Shown: in pieces, positions 41,945 through 50,046 of the stretch
How the letters are laid out: every line of letters starts with the position of its first letter
Position numbering within the stretch: position 1 is the stretch's first letter
DNA from: Rothia nasisuis
GTDB taxonomy: Bacteria > Actinomycetota > Actinomycetes > Actinomycetales > Micrococcaceae
Assembly (NCBI RefSeq): GCF_928381405.1
Contig: NZ_CAKMSB010000002.1
Coordinates: forward strand, 248,001-312,000
DNA: 64,000 nt
Direction of reading: 5' to 3'
Notes under the pieces: model-generated
Database searches by the model: none
Seen by the model: the letters and a program-made list of their open reading frames with translations, nothing else
What the model was told of the DNA's origin: nothing
Position numbers and translations under genes: made by a program

Positions 41945-43309
41945 CTAAGAATGTGTATCGAAAGTTGCGGGGAACCGCACCTGCACTCGCCAGCCCTCCG
42001 TGCCCTCACGGCGGCCCACGCAGGAGGTGCCCCCAAGGGCTGCTGCCCGTTCACGGATTCCCTGAACGCCGTAGCCCTGGTGGGTAGATGTGGGAGCAAG
42101 GGAGCCTTCCCTCTTACTGTTAGAGCCTACACCCGGCCCATCATCGGTCACTTCAAGTTCGGCCCAGCCCTCATGGGTGGAGCCACCGGTGCGTAAGGCG
42201 ATGACCACCCTCTGGGCAGCTGAGTGCTTGCGGGCGTTGGTAAGCGCCTCTTGCACCATACGGTACATCGAGAGTTGCGTTCCCTGCTGTAGGGTGCTGA
42301 GCATCGTAAGGTCCTCCGAACTCACCTGCACCGTGACCGACAGGTTACCGGTAACAGTCGGGGAAGCCAGAGACAGGATGTCTACAACCTGCGGCTCCTT
42401 AGAGGTTCCAGAAGAGTGCTCGTCCTCTCCAGATGCACGCAGTACACGAATGAGGTTTTTCATCTCTGTGACTGACGAGCGTGCCAACTTCTCGATGTTA
42501 GCCAGCGGCTCAGCTGCCAGCTCGGGTTTCTTCTCCAGGGCCCTGCGGGCAGCTGCCGCCTGAACCCCCATGGACGACACGTGATGGCCCACCGAATCAT
42601 GTAGCTCCCGGGCTATGCGCAGGCGATCACGGGTCACAGCGTCCTCGGCCATCTGCGCGCTCTGAGCTTCGAGCTGTTGAGCCTGAGCTGACAGAATTGT
42701 GCGCTGGTAGGCCTGGCTCCAGGCGGTGCGGCCCATGATCGCCGCGCACCCGAAATAGAACACGTTGGTAAAAATAACCATCACATAGCTAGCGGTGGGC
42801 TTGATGAACAGCCCACCCTGGTAGTCCTCAATCCCGATGATTTGGTACCCAGCATCGGTCACTACCCATCCCATCACAAACCAGAGTAAAACAATGAGGC
42901 AGATTAGGGCATAAACAATCCAGGTCATGGCCCGATTCTTACCCCAGGCCAAACCTGCATAGAGCACCGCGAAGTAAGACAGCTGGTAGCTTAGGGTCGC
43001 AGAGGCTATGACGGAAAAATAGCTCAGGACGAAGAAGAGCAGGGTCGCTACAAGCATCATGGTCAACGGGAAGCGTCTGCGTGCAGCCAGGGGCAGGGTC
43101 ATACCCGCCGCTGCCCAGTAGGAATTTCGGATTTGCTCGCTATCATCTCCCAAAAGACCTGCTGAGTGGTAGGCCGCATTCAGTAGCAGGGTAACCACTA
43201 AAACCACCAGCCAGATGAGAACATCTTTACGTAGGGACGCCGGTGATGGAGCTGGGCGCTCCCAGTCTGGGTCAATCTGTGAGAAAGAAAAACGAGTGGA
43301 ACTAGTCAC
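41945..43309 (-). CDS. Sensor histidine kinase (HisKA_3 type)
   Basis: A 454-residue membrane kinase. Five or six hydrophobic helices fill residues 28-200 with little extracellular sequence, suggesting that it senses within the membrane or through a partner. The dimerisation/phosphoacceptor box is RDRLRIARELHDSVGHHVSSMGVQAAAARRAL, and the ATPase part has LEVTDDGPG and GYGVQGIRERAAALGG. An N box is less clear (MVQEALTNARKH supplies it). The start is a GTG at 43309. It precedes the response regulator, six bases apart. Confidence 0.92.
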   Translation of the reverse strand: MTSSTRFSFSQIDPDWERPAPSPASLRKDVLIWLVVLVVTLLLNAAYHSAGLLGDDSEQIRNSYWAAAGMTLPLAARRRFPLTMMLVATLLFFVLSYFSVIASATLSYQLSYFAVLYAGLAWGKNRAMTWIVYALICLIVLLWFVMGWVVTDAGYQIIGIEDYQGGLFIKPTASYVMVIFTNVFYFGCAAIMGRTAWSQAYQRTILSAQAQQLEAQSAQMAEDAVTRDRLRIARELHDSVGHHVSSMGVQAAAARRALEKKPELAAEPLANIEKLARSSVTEMKNLIRVLRASGEDEHSSGTSKEPQVVDILSLASPTVTGNLSVTVQVSSEDLTMLSTLQQGTQLSMYRMVQEALTNARKHSAAQRVVIALRTGGSTHEGWAELEVTDDGPGVGSNSKREGSLAPTSTHQGYGVQGIRERAAALGGTSCVGRREGTEGWRVQVRFPATFDTHS

Positions 43310-43378
43310 CTGCCCACTCTATCAAGCCCGGTCATGCCGTTACCTCCCCCCGCAGACGGAGGTAACGGCACTATCGAC

Positions 43379-45262
43379 CTACTCAGCTAAACCAAAGAAG
43401 CGGCCAAGTTTAACTCGAGTCTGCTCCCCCGCCTGAGCACCAAGCTTCTTGGCGTTGCGCAGAAACTTTGGCACGGTGGGCTCTTCAGCTCTCCTGGCTG
43501 AAACCGCGTGCTGGGCTCTCAACTCTTCCGTCAGCGACAGCGGGCGGGCGGTAAGATTCTGCACCGGCATCTGTTGCTGGTCGCTCAGCTTTTCATGTGC
43601 TCTCGCAATGACCAGCTCTGTGGCTCCTAGGGCACCCAGGGTAGCCGCAGCCACCAGCGCGGCCCTGCCCGAGCGGCCCTGTGATGCCCGGCGAGCTCCC
43701 CACAGCGCCAGCGCGCCCGATGCACCGAGCTGCGCGGCGGCATCTGCTTTCACCAGCCAGGGCCGCTGCAAAAGTTCACGCGAGACAGAACTGACCGGGT
43801 CGGTACCGTTGGGGTAGGCGGTGACGGCCTGCTTGAGACGGCCCAGCCCCGTCATATCGGGGGCGAACTCGCGGTAGCCCACGAACTCATCGAGGGTCAC
43901 AGCCCCGGTCAGCACCTTCAGTAGCTCATCAGGCAGTTCGAGGGCGTGTAGTGTTGACTCGAGACCATCGGTACTACCGTAATCGAGCACGTAGTTAGCC
44001 AGCCTGTTGGCGGTCCGTTCATCAAGCCCATAGAACCAGGTGAGCTGCTCTAGATTCTCGCGGGCTGCGAGCTCCTGGTAGGGGTCGGGTAAACGACCCG
44101 GCATATGCCAGACCAGGTTGCCGACGTCGGTGTTTGGCTGAGAGGAGTCAGACAGTATCTTCTTGACGGGCGACCAGGAAAAGGTCAGTACCGTGCCCAT
44201 CAGTGGAGTATCGGGGGTACCCATAACTTTACTCGCCCAGTCTGCTACGCTCCCCTTCACAGGCTCAGTCGAGTCGGCGGGCAACACAAAAGCCAGATTC
44301 TGCGCGAAGAAGGTGTGCTCGGCAATAATTGCGGGAACGTTGAGCGCCTGCAAAAGTGCAGCTAGGGTGCGTGAATCTGCTGTTACCAAGGACCAGCCCC
44401 TATCTGCCGGTGCCGCCTGAACGGTACCAGAAAATACAGTGGGTTTCATGTGCGCTGCCAGATCAGCCATAGATGCCTCAACTAGCGCTGCACTAATCCC
44501 CTGCGGGTCGAGGCCAACCGCGTCGGTTCCCAGAGAAAAGTTCGCCAGGTGCAGGTAGTCAATTTCTAGACCGCCCGTTTGCCCTTCGAGCCCGGGAAAT
44601 GCTTCGCACAGCTCTCGATAGACAACTTCGAGGGGTCTGCCAGCCTTGAGTCTGCCGTCAGAATGCGCCAGCACCGTGCGCGGCAGGGGCGCCTCCGGAA
44701 CGTTCTCACACAGAAAATAAACCTGGGCGCGCCCCTGCGCGGTCTCAACCGCTGTTACTTCGGGTAGGGCTTGAAGGTAGGCAAGGACGTCGGGATTCAG
44801 CTCCCAGTGTCCAGGCCCATCACCCTCAGTGCCGTTAGAGGCGGGGTCTGATTCGTTTGCACCGGTGGTCTGGAGCAGGTGATGCTCTTCGGTCGTCTCA
44901 GTGCCCATAATTTGCTCAATCAGGCTATCAAACTTGGCCGAATCTTGGGCTAGCTCGTCAACGCTCCGTAGCTCTTCGTCAGTGTACTCATGACTCGGAA
45001 CATTCTGCTGATTCCGGAGAGCTTCAATGATGGTCTCCAGCTGTTCCCGCACCTGCATTTCATAGCTAGCCGGCGTCTTGGTGTTCCCCGGCTCAACAGG
45101 GGCGGTGTCTATCTCACCTCTGTAGAAAGCGGGTAGCTGCGCCCGCCAGGGCTGGGGGTTCTTGCCCACGTCAATGCGCACCCGGGCCCAGAACACCTGC
45201 GAACCTACCGCACCGGCGGCAGGGTAGGCTGCATCTGCGGTTTCACGGTGTGATTCTGTCAT
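43379..45262 (-). CDS. Large protein of unknown function (627 residues)
   Basis: I do not recognise this protein. The N-terminal half is acidic and contains GSQVFWARVRIDVGKNPQPWRAQLPAFYRGEID and a low-complexity linker (residues about 125-150, Glu/Ser/Asn/Thr rich). The central part has alternating hydrophobic strands, such as RAQVYFLCENVPEAPLP and GSVADWASKVMGTPDTPLMGTVLTFSW, and no nucleotide-binding or catalytic motif I know. About residues 510-555 there are two hydrophobic stretches separated by a basic ARRASQGRSGR segment, and the C-terminus is basic. There is no signal peptide. It is monocistronic between the sensor kinase and a Nudix gene. Codon use looks like its neighbours, so recent transfer is not indicated. 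Confidence 0.55.
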   Translation of the reverse strand: MTESHRETADAAYPAAGAVGSQVFWARVRIDVGKNPQPWRAQLPAFYRGEIDTAPVEPGNTKTPASYEMQVREQLETIIEALRNQQNVPSHEYTDEELRSVDELAQDSAKFDSLIEQIMGTETTEEHHLLQTTGANESDPASNGTEGDGPGHWELNPDVLAYLQALPEVTAVETAQGRAQVYFLCENVPEAPLPRTVLAHSDGRLKAGRPLEVVYRELCEAFPGLEGQTGGLEIDYLHLANFSLGTDAVGLDPQGISAALVEASMADLAAHMKPTVFSGTVQAAPADRGWSLVTADSRTLAALLQALNVPAIIAEHTFFAQNLAFVLPADSTEPVKGSVADWASKVMGTPDTPLMGTVLTFSWSPVKKILSDSSQPNTDVGNLVWHMPGRLPDPYQELAARENLEQLTWFYGLDERTANRLANYVLDYGSTDGLESTLHALELPDELLKVLTGAVTLDEFVGYREFAPDMTGLGRLKQAVTAYPNGTDPVSSVSRELLQRPWLVKADAAAQLGASGALALWGARRASQGRSGRAALVAAATLGALGATELVIARAHEKLSDQQQMPVQNLTARPLSLTEELRAQHAVSARRAEEPTVPKFLRNAKKLGAQAGEQTRVKLGRFFGLAE

Positions 45263-45338
45263 GACCTCAAATCCTCACGAAGATAACGAATAGTATGCCT
45301 GCCTTCACCCCACCAGCTGAGCTCAAAGCACGCCATAT

Positions 45339-45827
45339 CTAGGAGCCACTGCTGGAGAACTCATAGACTTCACCGGTCTGAAGCGCTCGAAAGGCTTGGC
45401 GGAGACGGTGGGCATGACTGGGGCCGAAATAGGCATCGAGGAGCTCGGGAGCAACCCACTCATAGCCGGTCAGTTCTTCTTCTTGTAAGGTAATCTGAGC
45501 CCCTTCAGGGAGCACACCCGCATCGTAGATGTAGTAGGTTGAGTCGCCCCAAATTCCCAAGGCTAGCCCGTGAAAAATCACCAGCAGGCGGCCCGGCTCT
45601 AGGTTAAGGCCCACCTCCTCAGCGACCTCACGAAAGCAGCCGGTCTGCGGGGCTTCACCGGCCTCCACCGTACCGCCGGGAATCGTCCAGCCGTCCTTAT
45701 AATTGGGCTTAACCACCAGCATCTGCCCCGCCCCATTACGAATCAGAGCACCTGCTGCCAAACGGCGTGTAGGTAGAGTCGCAATAAAGGCCTTGAGCTC
45801 ATCTTCAGGCAGGTAAGAATCGACCAT
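45339..45827 (-). CDS. Nudix hydrolase
   Basis: A 162-residue cytosolic protein with a complete Nudix box, GGTVEAGEAPQTGCFREVAEEVGL (Gx5Ex7REVxEEVG), at about residues 49-72. AAGALIRNGAGQMLVVKPNYKDGWTIPGG leads into it. The family hydrolyses nucleoside diphosphates linked to another moiety; substrate is not predictable from the sequence. GWTIPGG fits the general NTP/ADP-ribose class. The start ATG at 45827 has AAGGAG upstream. It is 76 bp upstream of the unknown 627-residue protein gene on the same strand and may be cotranscribed with it. Confidence 0.9.
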   Translation of the reverse strand: MVDSYLPEDELKAFIATLPTRRLAAGALIRNGAGQMLVVKPNYKDGWTIPGGTVEAGEAPQTGCFREVAEEVGLNLEPGRLLVIFHGLALGIWGDSTYYIYDAGVLPEGAQITLQEEELTGYEWVAPELLDAYFGPSHAHRLRQAFRALQTGEVYEFSSSGS

Positions 45828-46179
45828 TGAACTACTCCTTGACAGCGGGTGGACACTACACCCTAATGTACCGTGCAGCCAGAGCCCACAAAAGATAAAA
45901 AGGGGGTTGAACTCTGATAGCAGAATACAGGGGCCTACCTCGCAGGTCTGCCCCTGTCATCTTTTTATAGGCGCTCCCCCGCACAGCCCACACCTGTCAA
46001 ACTAGAAGCATAAGTAACCGGCTAACCCCGGCATGGCTCAATGCCCCAGACTCACATTTACTACGGGTCCGAGCCCCCCCGACCAGACGTGAATAGGCCT
46101 CTCGTAGGAGTGGGCACGGCTACGCGCTCTCAGTGATAGGCGGGGGCGGGCCGCGCACTCGCTCGCCTATCGCAGAGAG
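45828..46179. other. 352-bp gap between Nudix gene and ffh, with two hairpins
   Basis: No gene found. A hairpin ACAGGGGC...GCCCCTGT (45927-45957) with an inner ACCT-CGC-AGGT stem is followed on the plus strand by CTTTTTATAGG, although no plus-strand gene precedes it. A second stem (46126-46180) ends at the ffh stop codon. I looked for an SRP RNA-like core (GGAAGCAGC-type) here and did not find one. Confidence 0.5.
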
Positions 46180-46180
46180 C
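46126..46180 (-). terminator. Stem-loop at the ffh stop codon
   Basis: Seventeen-base arms (46126-46142, GCTCTCAGTGATAGGCG; 46164-46180) pair with two mismatches around a GC-rich loop. The stem starts at the first base of the ffh stop codon. It has no T-run and may stabilise or end the mRNA. Confidence 0.55.
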
Positions 46181-47760
46181 TACTTGAGGAACTTCTCGAA
46201 GCCCTTGGGTAGATTCAAATCCTCGGGCTTGACGTCCTGGTTCTGCTGGCCGAAGGCCGAACCGAGAGCTGCCTGTTGCTTGGCGGCGGCCGCCTGCTCC
46301 TGCGCCGCGCGCTTAGCCGGATTGCCGGAGCGGGCCTTGCCTTTGGCTTTGCTCTTACCCTTACCCTTGTTCTTGCGGGCAGCGCCACCGGCGGCAGCCA
46401 TACCGGGCATCTGCATACCGCCAGGCATACCGGCCATGTTGCCAGAGGCCATCTTCTTCATCATTTTCTGGGCCTGCGCGAAACGCTCCATGAGCATGTT
46501 GACCTCAGAGACGGTCACACCGGCGCCCTTGGCAATACGGGCGCGACGGGAACCGTTAATAATTTTGGGGGCTACCCGCTCATGAGGGGTCATGGAGCGA
46601 ACAATCGCTTCGACGCGGTCTATTTCCTTCTCGTCAAAGTTGTCAAGCTGCTGACGAATCTGGGCGGCACCCGGCATCATCATGAGCAGCTTTTTCATGG
46701 AGCCCATCTTGCGAATCTGCTGCATCTGGGCCAAGAAATCATCGAAGGTGAAGTCCTCCTGGTCAACGAACTTCTTGGCCATACGGTCAGCTTCGGCCTT
46801 GTCCCAGGTCTGCTCGGCCTGCTCGATAAGAGTGAGAACGTCACCCATATCAAGGATTCGGGAGGCCATACGATCTGGGTGGAACTGCTCAAAGTCGGTG
46901 ACGTTTTCACCGGTTGAAGCGAACATGATGGGCTTGCCGGTCACCGACGCAACCGATAGGGCGGCACCGCCGCGGGCATCGCCGTCAAGCTTTGAGAGCA
47001 CAACGCCGGTGAAATCAACGCCCTCGTTAAAGGCGTTGGCGGTGTTGACGGCGTCCTGGCCAATCATGGCATCGATGACGAAGAGGACCTCATTGGGCTC
47101 AATTGCGTCTCGGATATTTCGGGCCTGAGCCATCAGCTCGGCATCAACACCTAGACGGCCTGCGGTATCAACAATCACAAGGTCGTGTAGCTTGGCTCGG
47201 GCCTCGGCTACGCCGTCACGGGCCACCTGCACGGGATCACCGGTAGGCACATCGAACTCGCTGGTGACACCGGGGTGGGGGGCGTAGACGGGCACACCCG
47301 CGCGTTCACCGACGACCTTGAGCTGGTTGACGGCGTTGGGGCGCTGCAAATCGGAGGCGACCAGCATGGGGGTGTGCCCCTGCTTCTTGAGCCAGTGGGC
47401 CAGCTTACCGGCCAGGGTTGTTTTACCGGCACCCTGCAGACCGGCCAGCATGATGATGGTGGGCCCTGTCTTGGCCATATTGATACGGCGGGTCTGACCG
47501 CCCAGTATATTGACCAGTTCTTCGTTAACAATCTTGACGATCTGCTGGGAGGGGTTGAGCGCTTCAGAAACCTCAGAGCCCAGGGCCCGTTCCTTGATGT
47601 GCGCGGTGAATTCGCGCACGACGGGCACAGCGACGTCAGCATCCAGCAGGGCGCGGCGAATTTCGCGGACTGTTGCGTCAATATCAGCCTCGGTCAGCCT
47701 GCCTTTGCCGCGCAGGTTTTTGAAGGTTGCTGTCAACCGGTCTGAGAGTGAGTTGAACAC
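46180..47760 (-). CDS. ffh: Signal recognition particle protein Ffh
   Basis: A 526-residue SRP GTPase that binds signal sequences and SRP RNA and targets ribosomes to FtsY at the membrane. Helical N domain, then the G domain with MLAGLQGAGKTTLAGKLA, DTAGRLGVD, VVLSKLDGDARGG and the insertion box. The methionine-rich M domain spans about 300-450 and includes GSRRARIAKGAGVTVSEVNMLMERF (RNA contact). A Lys/Ala-rich tail (KNKGKGKSKAKGKARSG) is lengthened relative to most Ffh. The start is GTG at 47760. In many actinobacteria ffh follows glnD; here an importer cluster and xthA separate it from amtB-glnB. Confidence 0.96.
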   Translation of the reverse strand: MFNSLSDRLTATFKNLRGKGRLTEADIDATVREIRRALLDADVAVPVVREFTAHIKERALGSEVSEALNPSQQIVKIVNEELVNILGGQTRRINMAKTGPTIIMLAGLQGAGKTTLAGKLAHWLKKQGHTPMLVASDLQRPNAVNQLKVVGERAGVPVYAPHPGVTSEFDVPTGDPVQVARDGVAEARAKLHDLVIVDTAGRLGVDAELMAQARNIRDAIEPNEVLFVIDAMIGQDAVNTANAFNEGVDFTGVVLSKLDGDARGGAALSVASVTGKPIMFASTGENVTDFEQFHPDRMASRILDMGDVLTLIEQAEQTWDKAEADRMAKKFVDQEDFTFDDFLAQMQQIRKMGSMKKLLMMMPGAAQIRQQLDNFDEKEIDRVEAIVRSMTPHERVAPKIINGSRRARIAKGAGVTVSEVNMLMERFAQAQKMMKKMASGNMAGMPGGMQMPGMAAAGGAARKNKGKGKSKAKGKARSGNPAKRAAQEQAAAAKQQAALGSAFGQQNQDVKPEDLNLPKGFEKFLK

Positions 47761-47910
47761 GGGCTGTGCACTTCTTTCGTGGCTGGGTTAGGGTCGCGGG
47801 CCTCAACAGCCCGCTAACAAATTTTAAGAATCAGCTATTAAGAATAACGTATGAAGGCAAGGAGCCGCCGGGTTTGCGCGATTGAGACTCAGAATCCCTA
47901 TTTCGACGCT

Positions 47911-47951
47911 TTCGCCGGTTTTCGACGGTTTAACCGTCGAAAACCGGCGAA
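47911..47951. repeat. 41-bp near-perfect palindrome
   Basis: Twenty-base arms (TTCGCCGGTTTTCGACGGTT, 47911-47930, and complement 47932-47951) flank a single central T. It lies between the end of the second substrate-binding protein gene and ffh. There is no T-run on either strand. Confidence 0.85.
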
Positions 47952-47984
47952 GGAATCGAATGTATGCACCGTAGGGTTGAGGTT

Positions 47985-49703
47985 CTACTCCTTGACCCAG
48001 CCCGCGTTGATGTAGGCGGACGGGTTGGCGTAGGGGCGGGCAAAGAGGAAGGAGCCGTAGTTGGCCAGACCGGTCTTACAGAAGACAATCTCGGGGCCGT
48101 TCATAATCGGAATCATGGTGGCAACCTCGGCCATGTGCTTCTTCTCAATCTCGTTCGAAAGAGCGTTGCGTTCAGTTTTGTCTTGAATGGTACGCAGGCG
48201 ATCGCACATCTCATCGAGCTCGGGGGTGCCCACTCCATTGTAGGTCGATGAGTGGTAGAAATACTCAGCTGTGCTCGATGCGTCGTCACCCAGCACACCA
48301 TAACCTGAGTAGGTCACATCGTATTCCTTGTTGCCGATGACGGTGGAGTAGTTGCTATCGGGTTGTTTGTCGATGGTGCATTCAATACCGGCTGCCTTCA
48401 TCTGCTGCACGACGGTCTGAGCGGTGGCATCTGCGATAGGGTCGTCACCAAAGGTGGTAATCGCGAACTTGGCGTTGGCCCCGTCCTTGGCCATGTAGTC
48501 ACCGCTCTGGCTGTAACCGGCGTCGGTCAAAATCTTCTGGGCAACTTCTGTGCCGACCTCTGTTGGGTAGTTGTCCTGGTAGTCATCGGCAAAGGGCATG
48601 AGCATCATAGACCCGGGTACTGTTTCGGTCCAGTTCAGACCGTTGAAACGCAGAGTCGCAAGAGCCTGGCGGTCAACAGCAGCAAAGATGGCGCGGCGCA
48701 GGGCGGTATCGGTGAGACGTTCGGGGTTAATCATCAGGCCACCGGCGTAGAGGTTCTGACCGCGGCGGGGCTCGGTGCCGCTGGTGCTTTCTACGTCCTT
48801 GTAGGCGGTCAGGGTGCTTGCTCCAACGGCATCGATTTCACCGTTGCGGAAGGCTGCACGGGCAGCTGAGGCTTCCATTTGGCGGAAGGTGATGCGTTCG
48901 AGCAGAGGCTTCTCACCCCACCAGTTTTCGTTGGGGACGACGGTGAGCACCTTCTGCGCTGAATCCCAACTATCAACCTTGTAGGGCCCTGAGAGGTAGT
49001 CATTGTTAATCGTGTCGAGCAGGCCGTCATTGAAGATTGCCGGGTCTTCCATGGCGGGGTGAACCAGACCGGTACCAAACAGATTCTCGATGGGGTAATA
49101 GGGTTCGGTCATGGTGACCTTGACGGAGAAAGCGTCGCCGTCTTCTTCGATGGAGGCAATGTGGGCGTAGACGCCGGGGTCTACGATGTTGTAGCCCTCT
49201 TCGGTAAGGGTCTTGTGGGTAACCTGCAGGGCCTTGATATCGATGGGGGTACCGTCGTTGAACTTAGCCTCGGGATTCAGCTTAATGGCGATGGTTTGTA
49301 CACCGTCGGTTTCGGTGGATTCGTAGGAGAGGCAGTAGTCAGTGTTGATGCTGTATTCGCCGGTGGCGTTGGACTTCCAGAGGCCACTGACGGTGGCGGT
49401 GTTTACCGCTGCCATGACGTTGAGGTTGGAGGTGGTGTAGCCAGTTTGGGTGGCTACGTTAAAGTTAGGGCCTAGATCCAATGCGGCCAGGGCGAGGGTA
49501 CCCCCGGCCTGGAGCTCTGAGCGGTCACGTTCGTTAATGGATATCAGCTGCGAAATGTCGTCGCCGGCGCCAAGGGCCGCACCGGTTTCTGCGCTGGTTG
49601 TGTTGCCTGAGCCGCCACCACAGGCTGCCAGCAGGCCGGTCACACCGGCTAAACCTGAGACGACAAAGAAGGACCTGCGGTTGAGGTTAATACGTGCAGT
49701 CAT
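47985..49703 (-). CDS. Substrate-binding lipoprotein of the peptide-type ABC importer, copy 2 (family 5)
   Basis: A 572-residue extracellular solute-binding lipoprotein. A Tat-like basic N-terminus (NLNRRSFFVV), hydrophobic helix and lipobox LAGVTGLLAACGG mark membrane anchoring. The SBP_bac_5 fold is seen in FNDGTPIDIKALQVTHKTL, WWGEKPLLERITFRQMEASAARAAFRNGEIDAV and LRRAIFAAVDRQALA. The start at 49703 has AAGGA seven bases upstream. It is a paralogue of the 50047-51762 gene, likely by tandem duplication, with identical stretches such as ERITFRQMEASAARAAFRNG. It is separated from copy 1 by a terminator and a candidate operator, so it may be independently expressed. Confidence 0.92.
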   Translation of the reverse strand: MTARINLNRRSFFVVSGLAGVTGLLAACGGGSGNTTSAETGAALGAGDDISQLISINERDRSELQAGGTLALAALDLGPNFNVATQTGYTTSNLNVMAAVNTATVSGLWKSNATGEYSINTDYCLSYESTETDGVQTIAIKLNPEAKFNDGTPIDIKALQVTHKTLTEEGYNIVDPGVYAHIASIEEDGDAFSVKVTMTEPYYPIENLFGTGLVHPAMEDPAIFNDGLLDTINNDYLSGPYKVDSWDSAQKVLTVVPNENWWGEKPLLERITFRQMEASAARAAFRNGEIDAVGASTLTAYKDVESTSGTEPRRGQNLYAGGLMINPERLTDTALRRAIFAAVDRQALATLRFNGLNWTETVPGSMMLMPFADDYQDNYPTEVGTEVAQKILTDAGYSQSGDYMAKDGANAKFAITTFGDDPIADATAQTVVQQMKAAGIECTIDKQPDSNYSTVIGNKEYDVTYSGYGVLGDDASSTAEYFYHSSTYNGVGTPELDEMCDRLRTIQDKTERNALSNEIEKKHMAEVATMIPIMNGPEIVFCKTGLANYGSFLFARPYANPSAYINAGWVKE

Positions 49704-49853
49704 GATGCAATCCTTAGATAAGCAGAACTTAATGTTCGCCACACTTTTTGTGTGATTGAGACTACCCTAGCAGGTAATTCACGGCATATTAATATCTTTT
49801 CAACCCATATTTCACATTATGGCCCCGTAAGAGCTGAATATTTCTGAAAAAAA

Positions 49854-49869
49854 TAGATTAGCTTATCTA
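49854..49869. promoter_or_regulatory. Candidate operator before substrate-binding protein copy 2
   Basis: TAGAT-TAGCTT-ATCTA is symmetric except for one base pair around AGCT. Size and location fit a dimeric repressor site. Confidence 0.35.
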
Positions 49870-49941
49870 AACTTTTCTCCTATCCTCAGGTATCACAGAG
49901 CACTTTTCGGTTTTTACATAGCACCTGAATCGCATCGTCTT

Positions 49942-49985
49942 CAAAAATACTCTTGCCCCACCACCCAAGAAAGTGGTGGGACAAG
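49942..49985 (-). terminator. Terminator after substrate-binding protein copy 1
   Basis: On the minus strand CTTGTCCCACCAC ... GTGGTGGGGCAAG form a 13-bp stem with one wobble, followed by AGTATTTTTG. Confidence 0.85.
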
Positions 49986-50046
49986 ATGTATGGGCTAGAC
50001 CGGGGATTCTCTCTCTCCCCCCCCCTCGAGATAAATCGAGAAAAGG

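Larger units (their letters stand above)
49704..50046. promoter_or_regulatory. Intergenic region between the two substrate-binding protein genes
   Basis: 343 bp with no gene. It has the terminator of copy 1 (49942-49985), a run of nine C near 50017-50025, and a near-palindrome TAGATTAGCTTATCTA at 49854-49869, 151 bases before the copy 2 start. The stretch 49740-49870 is A/T rich, as expected for a promoter. Confidence 0.5.

Noticed and set aside
45828-46179. SRP RNA gene next to ffh
   Set aside because: No GGAAGCAGC-type tetraloop/asymmetric-loop core can be seen; only hairpins are present.
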